A stretch of DNA of 64,000 nt from Armigeres subalbatus (lineage: Eukaryota; Arthropoda; Insecta; Diptera; Culicidae), in assembly GCF_024139115.2 (NCBI RefSeq), contig NC_085140.1:228996352-229060351 (forward strand), read 5' to 3'. A model generated the notes under the pieces. It ran no database searches. It saw only the letters and a program-made list of their open reading frames with translations, and was not told the DNA's origin. This document shows, one piece after another, positions 1-10,460 of this stretch. The translations under genes were made by a program, and so were the position numbers. The first letter of the stretch is position 1, and each line of letters starts with the position of its first letter.

Positions 1-1414
1 CCGACAGGCTGGCTGATCTATTGCTCTACTGCTCTACTGGAACGTTGTCTCGAACGATTCCTCGAATCCTCTTGACTCCCCCCGGCGTCGAGGATGGTCC
101 ACCAGATCCGGTGAAAGAAACTTCCGCACTGATGGTGCCCCGACTAGCGGCGGCTATCGCAGAGGACGCTTTCGCGCATTGCGCCGACTTCTTCTTCGGG
201 TTGCAGATGTGATCTGACAGCCCCGCTCGTGGATGACGTCAGCACTGGCGGTGCTCTACATACCCGAAGCATTTCCTTCATCTTTCTTCAACAGGTTGGC
301 GGTTCGAGTGCCGAGATCGGTCCGATGAAGAAGACGATAGAAGACGCCCCGACGACCCGAAACCAAACCCTACTCACTACGCTGGATTTTTCTCCAAACC
401 GATGCTCATTTTCTGGTCCCTTCTCCATCGACGCTGCAGCTCTGACCAGTGGCGTAGCCAGAAAATTGGTCTGGGGGGGGTTTTCTGAACATTTTTTTTT
501 TTTCAAAAAAAAATTTTCTTCCAAAACTTTTGCCTTTGGGGGGGGTTTTATACCCAAAACCACCCCCGTGGCTACGCCACTGGCTCTGACAGTATTTGCG
601 GCACGACTCTGCTTACCGCATTACAGGAGCCTTCATCGCGACACATTCGCTCTATGATGTTGTCCACCCTTATGGCAGGCATTCTTCTACGTGCCTCCGC
701 AAACCTCGGGCAGTCGAATACCACGTTCTATGGAGTCTACTCTACGTTGATACACGCCGGGCAGAATGACGATGATGCATGGCCACACCAGTGCAAATAT
801 TGGCGGAAACAATCGTGTCCGGATAGGAACTGTGTAAGGTAAAAGTTAACCTCACCATGCTCCCTGATCACCCACGTCGACACATTGGTATCTTCTGGTA
901 TCTCTCCGTTGATAGCAACCAACATCCTCTGCTAGGGTTATGCAGATTGGAATTATCCCTGCGATAACGCGAAATGCCTCCGACGAAATGGTTCGGTACG
1001 CACTCGCAACTCAAATCGCCATTAGACGAAACACTTTATTCAGCTTCCTGCGATTACATTTCGTCTTGAGTGCAGCCCACCAGGCTGGAACGCCGTAGCT
1101 CAATATTGAGAATGATACGGTCGCCAGAAGATGATCGGCATGATCCTTGCAAGCACAGTGACCATCTTAGCCGCCTTCTCGCAGAAATAGTCGACATGAG
1201 TGTTGAAATTCAATCTGTCGTCGATCATCACTCCTAAATGTCTCAAAGCCCGCCCAGACTGTATATAGTGCTCTCCGATGGTAATCTGCATCCTCTGAAT
1301 TACTTTGCAGTTGCTGACCAGCATCATTTCCGTTTTATGATGAGCTAGCGGCAGCTTGACCCAATTCATCCAGATTTCTACTGCGTCGATCGCCTCCGCC
1401 ACCAGCATTTCCAC
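1..1414 (-). mobile_element. R1-clade non-LTR retrotransposon, decayed 3' part of ORF2
   Basis: On the minus strand, 1414 down to about 1100 reads as the end of a reverse transcriptase palm and thumb (KTEMMLVSNCK, then LGVMIDDRLNFNTHVDY), typical of mosquito R1-clade ORF2. After frame breaks the homology resumes at 925-740 with a C-terminal cysteine/histidine region (GEVNFYLTQFLSGH, FCPACINVE) and continues to about 600 and, beyond an inserted MITE, to about 370. Stops and frameshifts separate the pieces, and the endonuclease and most of the RT are missing upstream. Below 370 is probably 3' non-coding sequence. It is a dead fragment; no host function is inferred. Confidence 0.75.
447..582. 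mobile_element. 136-bp palindromic hAT-type MITE, copy 1
   Basis: The inverted termini begin CAGTGGCGTAGCCA and end TGGCTACGCCACTG, with homopolymer-rich arms (G, T and A runs) that fold back on each other. An identical 8-bp target duplication, GCTCTGAC, lies at 439-446 and 583-590, which marks a hAT superfamily insertion. It interrupts the R1 ORF2 remnant, so it is younger than that element. It has no coding capacity. Confidence 0.93.
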
Positions 1415-1816
1415 CTATTTAAGAGCCGCTGCAATATACTTCATAAAATGTAAAAAAGATGCTTAGAATCTCGTAGTGGAATTTTGGATATGCGCAGACA
1501 TCAGAAAGTTTGTCCCGGTTTGTCCGATTTTCACCATTTTTCCGAAAGAAAAATAAAATAATGAACATAGCACAAGGATGTTGTGAAGATGTATGGGAAG
1601 TCAAACAGAGTTAATTTCAATTTCGATAGATGTCCATTTTACTCGATTTGCCCCATGTTAATGCAGAAACCAAATATTTTCAGCATTTTTACATTAATGT
1701 GAATTAAAAAACGAGCAATGGGTAATGTTTTAAACATAACCGCAAAAAGACGTAGGACTTGTACAACCGTAACGTATTTATATTTAAACTTTGAATCTAT
1801 GGGGCTTGATTACAGG

Positions 1817-1951
1817 CAGTGGCGTAGCCAGGGGGGTGGTTTTGGGTATAAAACCCCCCCCAAAAACAAAATTTTTGGAAGAAAATTTTTTTTTTCAAAA
1901 AAAAAATGTTCATAAAACCCCCCCCAGACCAATTTTCTGGCTACGCCACTG
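1817..1951. mobile_element. 135-bp palindromic hAT-type MITE, copy 2
   Basis: Same family as the 447-582 element, inserted in the opposite orientation, with the same CAGTGGCGTAGCCA termini. The 8-bp target duplication ATTACAGG is perfect at 1809-1816 and 1952-1959. Two independent insertions of one family, each with an intact duplication, make the hAT assignment firm. Confidence 0.93.
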
Positions 1952-2420
1952 ATTACAGGTATTAATATTAGAAATGACAACTTTCATGCTGTGTAGAATT
2001 ATTAGCAATTTGTTTATTTTCAAAACTTCTGGAAATAAAACTAATTATTAAATACATAATCAGAATTGCTTTGTTTCTAACTATTCAGCTCTTATTTACT
2101 CTAGCAAATGTAGGGCATTTATAGATTTCTTATTGATGATAGTATTTAAAGTTTAAAAATTCTATTATTAAAATTTTTAGACTTGGGCAAAATATGCTAT
2201 TTTATGGGAACTGTTCCGTTTTCCATCTCATTGAACATATATTCATCTTATCGTCAAACAAAGAAATACAGCATCAATTTCGTAGCTTCTTATTGCTAAC
2301 ATGCGCGCTTACTGCTGAAAAAATAAAAATAGGAAACTAGTCAAGGAGCAGTAACCCTATTACGTGATGAACTTATTTAAATAATAAAAAATCTCGACAT
2401 TAAAGATTTAAAAAAATTAA

Positions 2421-2464
2421 AAAAACCCAAATTAATCCACCTAGCGGTGACGATGCCTTTCTCG
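2421..2464 (-). repeat. scattered 40-bp motif, copy 1
   Basis: Contains AATCCACCTAGCGGTGA followed by CGATGCCTTTCTC. The same core recurs near 7.1, 24.9, 26.6, 50.1 and 53.6 kb in both orientations. It looks like the terminus of an interspersed repeat family I cannot name. Confidence 0.6.
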
Positions 2465-2695
2465 ATTAAATCAAGATATACTGAAGGTGGTAACTTCGTT
2501 TTTTTCCAATTCCTATCTACCAAAAATGTTGGCAATTTTGTTTTTATGTAAAATATCTGTAAAATAAGCAAACAAAATAACAAGTTATGACGATCGTGAA
2601 ATTTTCTTTCATCCATTTTTGACAGAGAAATTATTTCAAGTATTGTTATTTGTAATACATATTGATATAATTGTTATTACTAAATGGTTGGGTTC

Positions 2696-5600
2696 ATTCC
2701 ACGTCGAGCATCCGTGCGAGACAGTCCATAGTCCGCGTACGGTCGAATATTCTTCCGGTTTTTTTCCTCGAAGCCAGGTTTTTTTTTACCGTAGCTGAAG
2801 TGCTTGAGTGAAAGTGTGCTTATTTGAAGCAAACATTTGGAAAGTCACCATCGTTTTTTGCAAAAACAGACCTTTTGCAAACTCATCGGCGTCCATCGTC
2901 ACGCAGGCGAAGTCATCATCGCCCAAAGCCGACAGTTCCACCACCATCATCACTGATCGTGCGCCTCCACCAACACAGGCGCTGTTGTCCCGACACCCGC
3001 AGCTGTAGCCTCGATCGCGGTACGGGCGAGAGGCCGTCTGTTCGGTGTGTGCTGCTACAAGCCCCAGCCGGTGACACTGTAGTGTGAAGGCTAAGCTAAG
3101 TATATTTTTGATCTCTCTCTCTCTCTCGTTGTAACCCCTTTCTTCCGCTCTTTTGATAATTTGAACCACGTCTGTCTTTGATAATCCGTTTTCCCTGTGT
3201 GTTTGTTAATTAGTTTTGTGTTATTTTTTCCCCTGTGATAAGTGTTTACAATTGTGCCTCGCTGCTGCGAGACATTTAAAGTCTGCAATGCGCGAAGGCG
3301 ATGATGGCGGGGGTACATCGTATTCCTCGTCAAATAATGCCTTGTTGGCTTCCGATGCTCTGCGTCAAAATAAAATGGACACTAGCAACACCAATGTTTC
3401 CCCCACGACCCCCCGCCTCAAGGCCTACCCTCCCGATTCTAGTGGGCCGTATGTTGGTTTCTTCCGACCCAAAGGCAAGCGGTTGAATATAAGTCAGATC
3501 AGCAAAGATCTGGAAAAGCGATTCTCGTCTGTCACGACCATTGACCTGGTTGGGTCCAGTAAGCTTCGCGTCACGGTCAGTGATCGCAAACAGGCCAACG
3601 AGATTGCCACCTGTGAGCTTTTCACTCTCGAATATAAGGTCTATTTACCGTCAGCAGTTTGTGAGATCGCGGGGGTGGTGACGGAGGAAGTATGACATGC
3701 GACGATTTGAAACAAGGTTTCGGTCGTTTCAAGAACGCTTCTTTGTCTCCTGTTGCGATACTGGATTGCAAGCAAATGTATTCGGTGTCGCAGGAGGGAG
3801 AGAAGCGGGTTTATTCGCCGTCTGATTCTTTCTGCGTCACCTTCTCCGGGTCCGCACTGCCTGACTACGTAGTGATTGGCAAACTTCGTCTACCTGTTCG
3901 GCTGTATGTACCGAAGGTGATGAATTGTGTTAATTGCAAGCAGCTGGGCCACACCGCTCAGTACTGCTGCAATAAACCTCGCTGTGCATCGTGCGGAGAG
4001 AAGCATGTGGATGGCGCGTGCAAAACGCCACCGAAATGTGTCTATTGCAACGAAGGCCCTCCACATGCTCTTGAAGCTTGCCCGACGTACATACAGCACC
4101 GAATCCACCAGAAGCGTTCTCTTCAGCAGCGTTCTCGACGTAGCTACGCCGAAATGCTGAGGAAGGCCGCTTCACCAGTTGTATCTGACACCATCTACTC
4201 GTCTCTTTCTTTGGACGATCAAGGTAGCTCTGACTCCGAAGTTGGAAATGGGGCCTTTGTTTTCAAAGGCTCAACGAGGAAACGAGTAAAACAAAGCCAG
4301 CGTCCCTCGAAAAAGCCTAGGAAACAGCCTCAAAGAGAGCCCCATTCCAACATGGCGAAATCAAACGCAGGTGGAAATCAAAAACGTTCGACTTTTGTGG
4401 TTTCACATCAGGATGAACGAGAGTTTCCACCGCTTCCGGGGACATCTAAAATCCCAGATGCCCCATTTTTGCGATTTCTCAGCCAGAAAGAGAGCATAGA
4501 AAGCGAGCACAACAACCTCCAAGCGCTCCAATGTTCACACTTTCTGGCATCGTGGAGCTCATCCTCAACTTCTTCGATGCTTCCGACCCCGTGAAAAACA
4601 TGATCAAAACTGTTCTTCCTATTCTGACTCCTCTCCTGAAGCAGCTGGCTCGAGTCATTCGTATCCTTCGATGACTAATTTCGTCCATAAGACTCATATG
4701 ATTTCGATTCTACAGTGGAACTGTCGAAGTATTCTTCCAAAATTAGATATTTTCAAATTTTTAGTTAACAAATTACAATGCGATGTTTTTGCTTTATGTG
4801 AAACATGGCTAACATCAGATGTAAACCTTCATTTTCCCGATTTTAACATCATTCGCTGCGATCGGGTAAATCCATATGGAGGGGTGCTTTTAGGGATCAA
4901 AAAACAGCACTCCTTCTATAGGGTCGATTTTGTTCCGATGTCAGGCACCGAAGCTGTCGCATGTCAGGTGACTATTCGAGGAAAAGACCTCAGTATCGCC
5001 TCGATATATCTTCCTCCAAACACCGCGATATCTCGTAGAGATCTCTCGCACATCTGCTCGGTTATGCCCGAGCCACGGTTGCTCTTGGGAGATTTTAACT
5101 CCCACGGAACAGGCTGGGGGGAACTGTACGACGACAACCGTTCAACAATGATATACGACCTCTGCGACGACTTCAATATGTCAATTTTGAATACAGGAGA
5201 AGTTACACGAGTGGCACCTCCAGCAAGAGATAGCCGTCTAGATCTTTCCATTTGTTCGAGCTCATTATCGTTGGACTGTATTTGGAAGGTGGTCCAAGAT
5301 CCCCATGGTAGTGATCATTTGCCGATCGAAGTTTTAATTTCCAATGGACATAATCAATCCGCTCCTATTGACCTCTCATATGACCTCACAAAGCACATCG
5401 ATTGGGGGAAATATGGGGAGGCCATCATTGATGGCATACAGTCGATAGAAACACTTCCACCGCGGGAAGAGTACCAGTTTCTATCTCAGTTGGTTATTGA
5501 CAGCGCTCTCCATGCACAACGCCGGCCGGTGCCAGGAGCTTCGGTTCGTAGGAAACCACATAGTCCGTGGTGGGACACCGAGTGCACACAGCTCTATCGT

Positions 5601-7028
5601 GAGAAATCTAACGCGTTTAAGGAATTTCGGAAACACGGATCGATCGTTCTTCACAAACGGTACATCGCGCTCGAGATCCAGTTCAAGAAGCTGGTCAAAG
5701 TGAAGAAACGTGGATAATGGCGCACTTTTGTTGAAGGTTTATCGCGCGAGACCTCAATGAAAATTCTGTGGACCGTCGGGAGAAGAATGCGCAACGCGTC
5801 GTCCGTAAACGAAGATCGTGAAAGCTCGTCGCGGTGGATACTCGATTTTGCGAAGAAAGTTTGTCCGGATTCGGTGCCGGTGAAGCAAGTGTCACGTGAT
5901 GCTTTTGCTGACAGGGATGATATAGATCGGCCCTTTTCGATGATTGAATTCTCGCTTGCTCTCCTTTCATGTAACAATTCTGCTCCAGGGATGGATAGAA
6001 TAAGGTTCAATATGCTCAAAAACCTCCCAGACGTCGCGAAGAGGCGCCTATTGAGCTTGTTCAACCAGTTACTGGAGTGCAACATTGTTCCGGATGATTG
6101 GAGGCAAGTGAGGGTGATAGCCATCCAAAAGCCTGGAAAACCCGCGTCGGATTGTAATTCGTATCGCCCTATCGCGATGTTGTCCTGTTTTCGGAAGTTG
6201 TTGGAGAAGATGATTCTCTTACGGCTAGACGAATGGATTGAATCGAATAGTTTGTTGTCAGATACACAGTTTGGTTTCCGCAGGGGTAAGGGAACGAACG
6301 ACTGTCTTGCGTTGCTTTCTTCAGAAATTCAGCTTACCTTTGCTAAAAAAGAGCAAATGGGCTCAGTGTTTTTGGACATTAAGGGGGCTTTTGATTCAGT
6401 TTGCGTCGATGTCTTATCCGACAAACTCCACGAGTGTGGACTTTCACCAATTTTGAACAACTATTTGTATAATTTGTTGTCAGAGAAGCGTATGAGTTTT
6501 TCTCATGGTGACTCGGCAACTTCACGAATTAGCTACATGGGTCTCCCTCAGGGCTCATGTTTAAGTCCTCTTCTTTACAATTTTTACGTCAGAGACATTG
6601 ATGAATGTCTCATGCCAAATTGCTCGTTAAGACAGCTTGCAGATGATTGTGTTGTATCCGTTTCGGGGCCAACAGCGGTTGATCTGCAAGGACCATTGCA
6701 AGATACTTTGGACAATTTGTCTACTTGGGCTTTGAAGCTGGGTATCACATTCTCTCCGGAGAAAACTGAGATGGTTGTCTTTTCAAAAAAACATAAGCCG
6801 GCAAAGTTTCCGCTCCAACTGATGGGTAAGGCAATCACTCATAGTATCAAAGCACGTCAGTACGCGCTGCTGTCACAAACTGAAACGACTCGCACACGGG
6901 AGGCACAGCTTCTTTTATACACAAAGAAAATCTTGCGGTGGACCCGAAGGCACGTGGCAATGCATTTTGATGTTCGTGTTAGGAATGCACGAGATATATA
7001 TGATTTTTTTTCATTGATTACTTCCTAC
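2696..7028 (+). mobile_element. I/LOA-type non-LTR retrotransposon A, 3' end lost
   Basis: A two-ORF element with a roughly 590-bp 5' UTR (2696-3287), a zinc-knuckle ORF1, and an ORF2 carrying an APE-type endonuclease and reverse transcriptase. The start is inferred from ATTCCRYG similarity to the mapped 5' end of element B at 44104. ORF2 homology ends near 6858; the RNase H region and 3' UTR present in element B are absent, and no target duplication is visible. The mutations are few (about two frameshifts and one nonsense codon), suggesting moderate age. An assignment to I rather than LOA is not certain. Confidence 0.8.
3288..4674 (+). pseudogene. ORF1 (gag-like, zinc-knuckle) of retrotransposon A
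   Basis: ORF1 of such elements encodes an RNA-binding protein that coats the retrotransposon RNA. The ATG at 3288 opens a frame with a charged N-terminal region, then GPYVGFFRPKGKRL and an RRM-like stretch as in element B. A one-base loss near 3690 shifts the frame; the next frame (3692-4594) holds three zinc knuckles: CVNCKQLGHTAQYC, CASCGEKHVDGAC and CVYCNEGPPHALEAC. A second shift near 4480 leads to a hydrophobic, amphipathic C-terminal segment (FTLSGIVELILNFF ... LTPLLKQL) ending at TGA 4672-4674. That stop overlaps the ORF2 ATG (ATGA). Broken as it stands. Confidence 0.75.
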
Positions 7029-7031
7029 TGA
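4671..7031 (+). pseudogene. ORF2 (endonuclease and reverse transcriptase) of retrotransposon A
   Basis: ORF2 nicks the target DNA and reverse-transcribes the element RNA. The endonuclease (4707-5340) shows LQWNCRS, ALCETWL, LLLGDFNSHGTGWG and GSDHLPI. The RT shows FLDIKGAFDSV (motif A), GLPQGSCLSPLLYNFYV (motif B) and LRQLADDCVVS (motif C, ADD). One in-frame TAA at 5715-5717 interrupts KKRG*WRTFVEG where element B has Tyr (KKRSYWRRFVEG), so it is a simple Tyr-to-stop change; the frame is otherwise open from 4671 to 7031. Homology stops near 6858, after which the residues are unrelated. The RNase H domain is missing. Confidence 0.85.
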
Positions 7032-7034
7032 AAA

Positions 7035-7110
7035 TTGGCCGGATCGGACCATGGGCTAAGCAGTCATGGCCAAAATACTTTTTTTTCACCAAAAGTGCGT
7101 AGAAATTACC
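7035..7110 (-). repeat. copy of the 'CCATAGTCCGA' satellite-like repeat
   Basis: Reverse complement of the unit tandemly arrayed at 30250-31100: a GGCCAT...AAGCCCATGGT-like core beside an AAAGT run. A single isolated copy directly downstream of the truncated I-type element. Confidence 0.55.
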
Positions 7111-7126
7111 CACTCGGAAAAAAAAA

Positions 7127-7171
7127 CGAGAAAGGCACCATCACCGCTAGGTGGATTAATCTGGGTTTTTT
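7127..7171 (+). repeat. scattered 40-bp motif, copy 2
   Basis: GAGAAAGGCACCATCACCG then CTAGGTGGATTAATCTGGG and a T run; the reverse complement of the 2421-2464 copy. Confidence 0.6.
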
Positions 7172-7269
7172 TTTAAATCCCCTGCTTTAAATAACTCCTA
7201 CTTTTGAGCTAATTAACCAATTAATTATGAAATGAAAGCTGAAGAATGCTACTTTCAATAAATTACGGA

Positions 7270-7562
7270 ATATATTGACACGACGGGCAAGTTGCTGGAG
7301 AGGATCTTCCTCAACAGGCTCAGAGGGTACGGACGACCTTTCAAGCATTCAGTTCGGTTTTCGCAAGGGTAAGTTCACGTTTTATGCTATCAACTCAGTG
7401 GTAAAGCGAGATAGCAATGCAACGAAAAGGCGAAGTATTCAATACTGCGCGTTAGTGACACAGGATGTGAACAATGCATTCAACAGCGCAAGCTGGGATG
7501 CCATCACGCTCTCGTTACTGGACTGTACTGGATTTTGGAAAGCTATTAGGAAATCCAATTAG
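7270..7562 (+). pseudogene. R1-clade reverse transcriptase fragment
   Basis: A short RT piece reading GKLLERIFLNRL (in another frame), then IQFGFRKGKFTFYAINSVV and CALVTQDVNNAFNSASWDA, the palm motif region of R1-clade ORF2. It is bounded on both sides by unrelated sequence, with a frame change near 7320. A dead fragment. Confidence 0.7.
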
Positions 7563-7869
7563 GGTCTCGCCGACATTTCTCACCAACACGAATGCACGGT
7601 TGTGGTTGCAAACAATCCCATTTGATTTTGCCGTGACAGCTGCTCATGGTTGCAAACAAACTGAGTAAAAGTGTGAGTGAAATGTGCGTGTGCGTACACG
7701 CTCGCAGAAAGCCTAATGTGCACACCGATTGATCATATAATCGAGTGATCGATTGATCAACTAATGATTATTTAAATTGACCAGTAAATCAGTAAACCAT
7801 GAAAATTTCCCAAGTAAGGCCTTCGAGAAATCTCAGGATTACCTCAGAAAACTCATACTGCAGTATCTG
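7563..7869. other. unassigned spacer before the satellite
   Basis: No gene seen. It includes a GTGCGTGTGCGTACACGC stretch and overlapping TGATCGATTGATCA-like sequence near 7735-7760, without clear repeat structure. Confidence 0.4.
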
Positions 7870-8646
7870 ATAAGGGCGTTTTGAAAAGGGCGAATCAGAA
7901 AAAGGCGTAACTTAAACAAAGGTCCTAAATACAAAAGGCGAAAAACGCGGAACTAACAAGAGGGCGAGATACGCGTAACTAACTAAGGGCCTAACTACTA
8001 AGGGCGAGATACACGTAACTAACAGGGGCCTAACTGTTAAGGGCGAGATACACGTAACCAACAAAGGGCCTAAATGCAAAGGGCGAAAATCACGTAACTA
8101 ACAAGGGGCCTAACTGCTAAGGGCGAGATACACGTAACTGACAAGGGCCTAACTGCTAAGGGCAAAAATCACGTAACTAACAAGGGGCCTAACTGCTAAG
8201 GGCGAGATACACGTAACTGACAAGGGCCTATCTGCTAAGGGCGAGATACACGTAACTGACAAGGGCCTAACTGCTAAGGGCGAAAATCACGTAACTAACA
8301 AGGGGCCTAACTGCTAAGGGCGAGATACACGTAACTGACAAGGGCCTAACTGCTAAGGGCGAAAATCACGTAACTAACAAAGGGCCTAACTGCTAAGGGC
8401 GAAAATCACGTAACTAACAAAGGGCCTAACTGCTAAGGGCGAAAATCACGTAACTAACAAAGGGCCTAACTGTTAAGGGCGAAAAACGCGTAACTGACAA
8501 TGGTCGTATCTACTCAGGTCGAAATTCGCGTAAGTCTTAAAAGGCGTAACTGTAAAATAACCAACTACTAAGGTCGAAATGAGAGTAACTGAAAAAAGTG
8601 CGAATTTGCCAAAGGGCATAATTTCTGAGGTCGGAAATCATGTAAC
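7870..8646 (+). repeat. 39-40-bp tandem satellite
   Basis: About 19 tandem units. Each unit has two half-units that both begin GGGC: one reads GGGCCTAACTGCTAA, the other GGGCG followed by AGATACACGTAACT or AAAATCACGTAACT. The centre (8080-8480) is homogeneous at 39-40 bp, while units at both edges drift. It is not coding in any frame. Confidence 0.9.
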
Positions 8647-8804
8647 TGCCATAGGCGAAAACCGCCCAACAAGGGGAATATCTGCAAAAAGGCCTAAATC
8701 TGAGACTCTCAGAATCTCAGATTCTCAGATACTCAGAATTTCAGCCTGAGATTCTGCGATTCTTAAATTCTGAGATTCTGAGATTCTAAGATTCTGAGAT
8801 TCTG
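8647..8804 (+). repeat. 158-bp direct duplication, left copy
   Basis: TGCCATAGGCGAAAACCGCC through the first GATTCT repeats reappears at 9393-9550 with no difference I can see. The two copies flank the transplanted 572-bp retro block. Confidence 0.9.
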
Positions 8805-8812
8805 ATTCTGAG

Positions 8813-9384
8813 ACGGCAGGTGCCGAAGTGCAAAACGGATGAACTGCTTTTGAACTCGTTCAATGCGAATCACTTGGGTCGTATCGTACGGCATCCAAAT
8901 AGGGGCAGAATATTCAAAAATACTCCTCACAAGTGCACAGTACAGAGCTTTCAAGGTGTAAACATCGGTGAAATGAGCTACAGTCCTGCGATGAAATCGA
9001 AAAACTGCGAATGCCTTCGCCGTTATTGCAGAAATATGTTCGTTGAACCGCAATTTCGAGTCCAGTCTAGAGAGTCCAGAATACCAGTCCAGTCTTACAT
9101 CATTCAGCACGAACAGCAAGACGAAAAGAGCTCGAATAGATTTTATCTACACAGATCTGTCAGCTGCTTTTGATAAGCTAAACCATTGCATCGCTATTGC
9201 CAAATTAGACAAGTTAGGAGTGAATGACACTCTATTGGAATGGTTCCGATCATATCTCTCCGGCCGCCAACTAACGGCTGCTATCGGTGAATGTAGATCT
9301 GGTTCCTTCGTGGCTACATCGGGAATACCCCAAGGAAGTCATTTGGGTCCGTTAGTCTTCCTACTGTATTTCAATGACGTGAAT
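8813..9384. mobile_element. 572-bp retrotransposon block copied from or to 13172-13743
   Basis: Identical by eye, and equal in length, to 13172-13743. It holds two reverse transcriptase pieces head to head: minus strand 8820-9060 (thumb and C-terminal region: SKLRFNEHISAI, LKALYCALVRSIFEYSAPIW) and plus strand 9130-9384 (palm: FIYTDLSAAFDKLNH, SGIPQGSHLGPLVFLLYF). The block starts abruptly inside the GATTCT repeat and ends at GACGTGAAT. It is too short to act as a mobile element by itself. Confidence 0.9.
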
Positions 9385-9392
9385 AGGTGACG

Positions 9393-9550
9393 TGCCATAG
9401 GCGAAAACCGCCCAACAAGGGGAATATCTGCAAAAAGGCCTAAATCTGAGACTCTCAGAATCTCAGATTCTCAGATACTCAGAATTTCAGCCTGAGATTC
9501 TGCGATTCTTAAATTCTGAGATTCTGAGATTCTAAGATTCTGAGATTCTG
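9393..9550 (+). repeat. 158-bp direct duplication, right copy
   Basis: Second copy of 8647-8804, displaced by exactly 746 bp. It forms the right-hand flank of the inserted block and runs directly into the long GATTCT array. Confidence 0.9.
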
Positions 9551-10460
9551 AGATTCTGAGATTCTGAGAATCTGAGATTCTGAGAATCTAAGTTTCTGAG
9601 ATTTTTAGATTCTGAGAATCTGAGATTCTGGGACTCTGTGATACTGAGATTCTGAGATTCTAGAATCTAAGATTCTGAGATTTTTAGATTCTGAGAATCT
9701 GAGTTTCTGAGATTCTGAGATTCTGATAATCTGAGATTCTGGGAATCTGAGATTCTAAGATTCTGAGATTCTGAGATTCCGAGATTCTGAGATTCTGAGA
9801 TTCTTAGATTCTGAGATTCTTAGATTCTTAGATTCTGGGAATCTGAGATTCAGACATTCTAGGAATTTGAGATTCTTAGATTCTGAGATTCTGAGATTGT
9901 CAGATTCTGAGATTCTGAGATTCTGAGATTGTCAGATTCTGAGATTGTCAGATTCTGAGATTCTGAGATTCTGAGATTCTGAGAATCTGAGAATCTAAGA
10001 ATCTGAGTTTTAGAGAATCTGAGTTTCAGACAATCTGACATTCTAAGATTCTGAGATTCCAAGATTCTGAGAATCTGAGATTCTGAGAATCCGAGATTCT
10101 GAGAATCTGAGATTCTGAGAATCTGAGATTCTGAGAATCTGAGATTCTGAGAATCTGAGATTCCGAGAATCTGAGATTCTGAGAATCTGAGATTCTGAGA
10201 ATCCGAGATTCTGAGAATCTGAAATTCTCAGAATCTCAAAATCTCAGAATCTCGGAATCTCAGATTTTCAGAATCTCAGAATCTAAAAATCTCAGAATCT
10301 CAGTTTCTCAGAATCACAGAATCTATGAGTCTTAGAATCTAAAATTCTCAGAATCTCAGTATCTAAAAATCTCAGAATCTCAGAATCTCGGAATCTCAGA
10401 TTTTCTGAAACTCAGATTCTCAGAATCTTAGATCTGAATCTCAGTTTCTCAGAATCTCAA
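9430..10460. repeat. GAGATTCTGA short-unit tandem array with strand switch
   Basis: About 1 kb of variants of a roughly 10-bp unit, AGATTCTGAG. From about 9440 to 10210 the G/T-rich form is on the plus strand. A transition of alternating GATTCTGAGAATCT follows, and from about 10215 to 10460 the plus strand carries the complement, CAGAATCTCA. The block at 8695-8812 is a short outlier of the same array. ORFs here only restate the repeat. Confidence 0.9.

Larger units (their letters stand above)
1420..2695. other. AT-rich non-coding stretch
   Basis: No supportable gene. The stretch holds the second hAT-type MITE and one copy of a scattered 40-bp motif (both listed separately); the rest is AT-rich sequence without recognisable coding similarity. 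Confidence 0.6.

Noticed and set aside
2786..3169. Minus-strand 127-residue ORF
   Set aside because: Antisense to the 5' UTR of retrotransposon A, without family features.
8820..9173. Plus-strand 117-residue ORF repeated at 13155-13532
   Set aside because: Antisense reading of the RT C-terminal fragment; the repetition reflects the DNA duplication and not a gene family.
9859..10062. Minus-strand ORF of SQNLRISE-type repeats
   Set aside because: A pure translation of the GATTCT array; no protein evidence.
8647..10460. CRISPR-like array
   Set aside because: Repeats are contiguous with no unique spacers, and the context is an animal genome.
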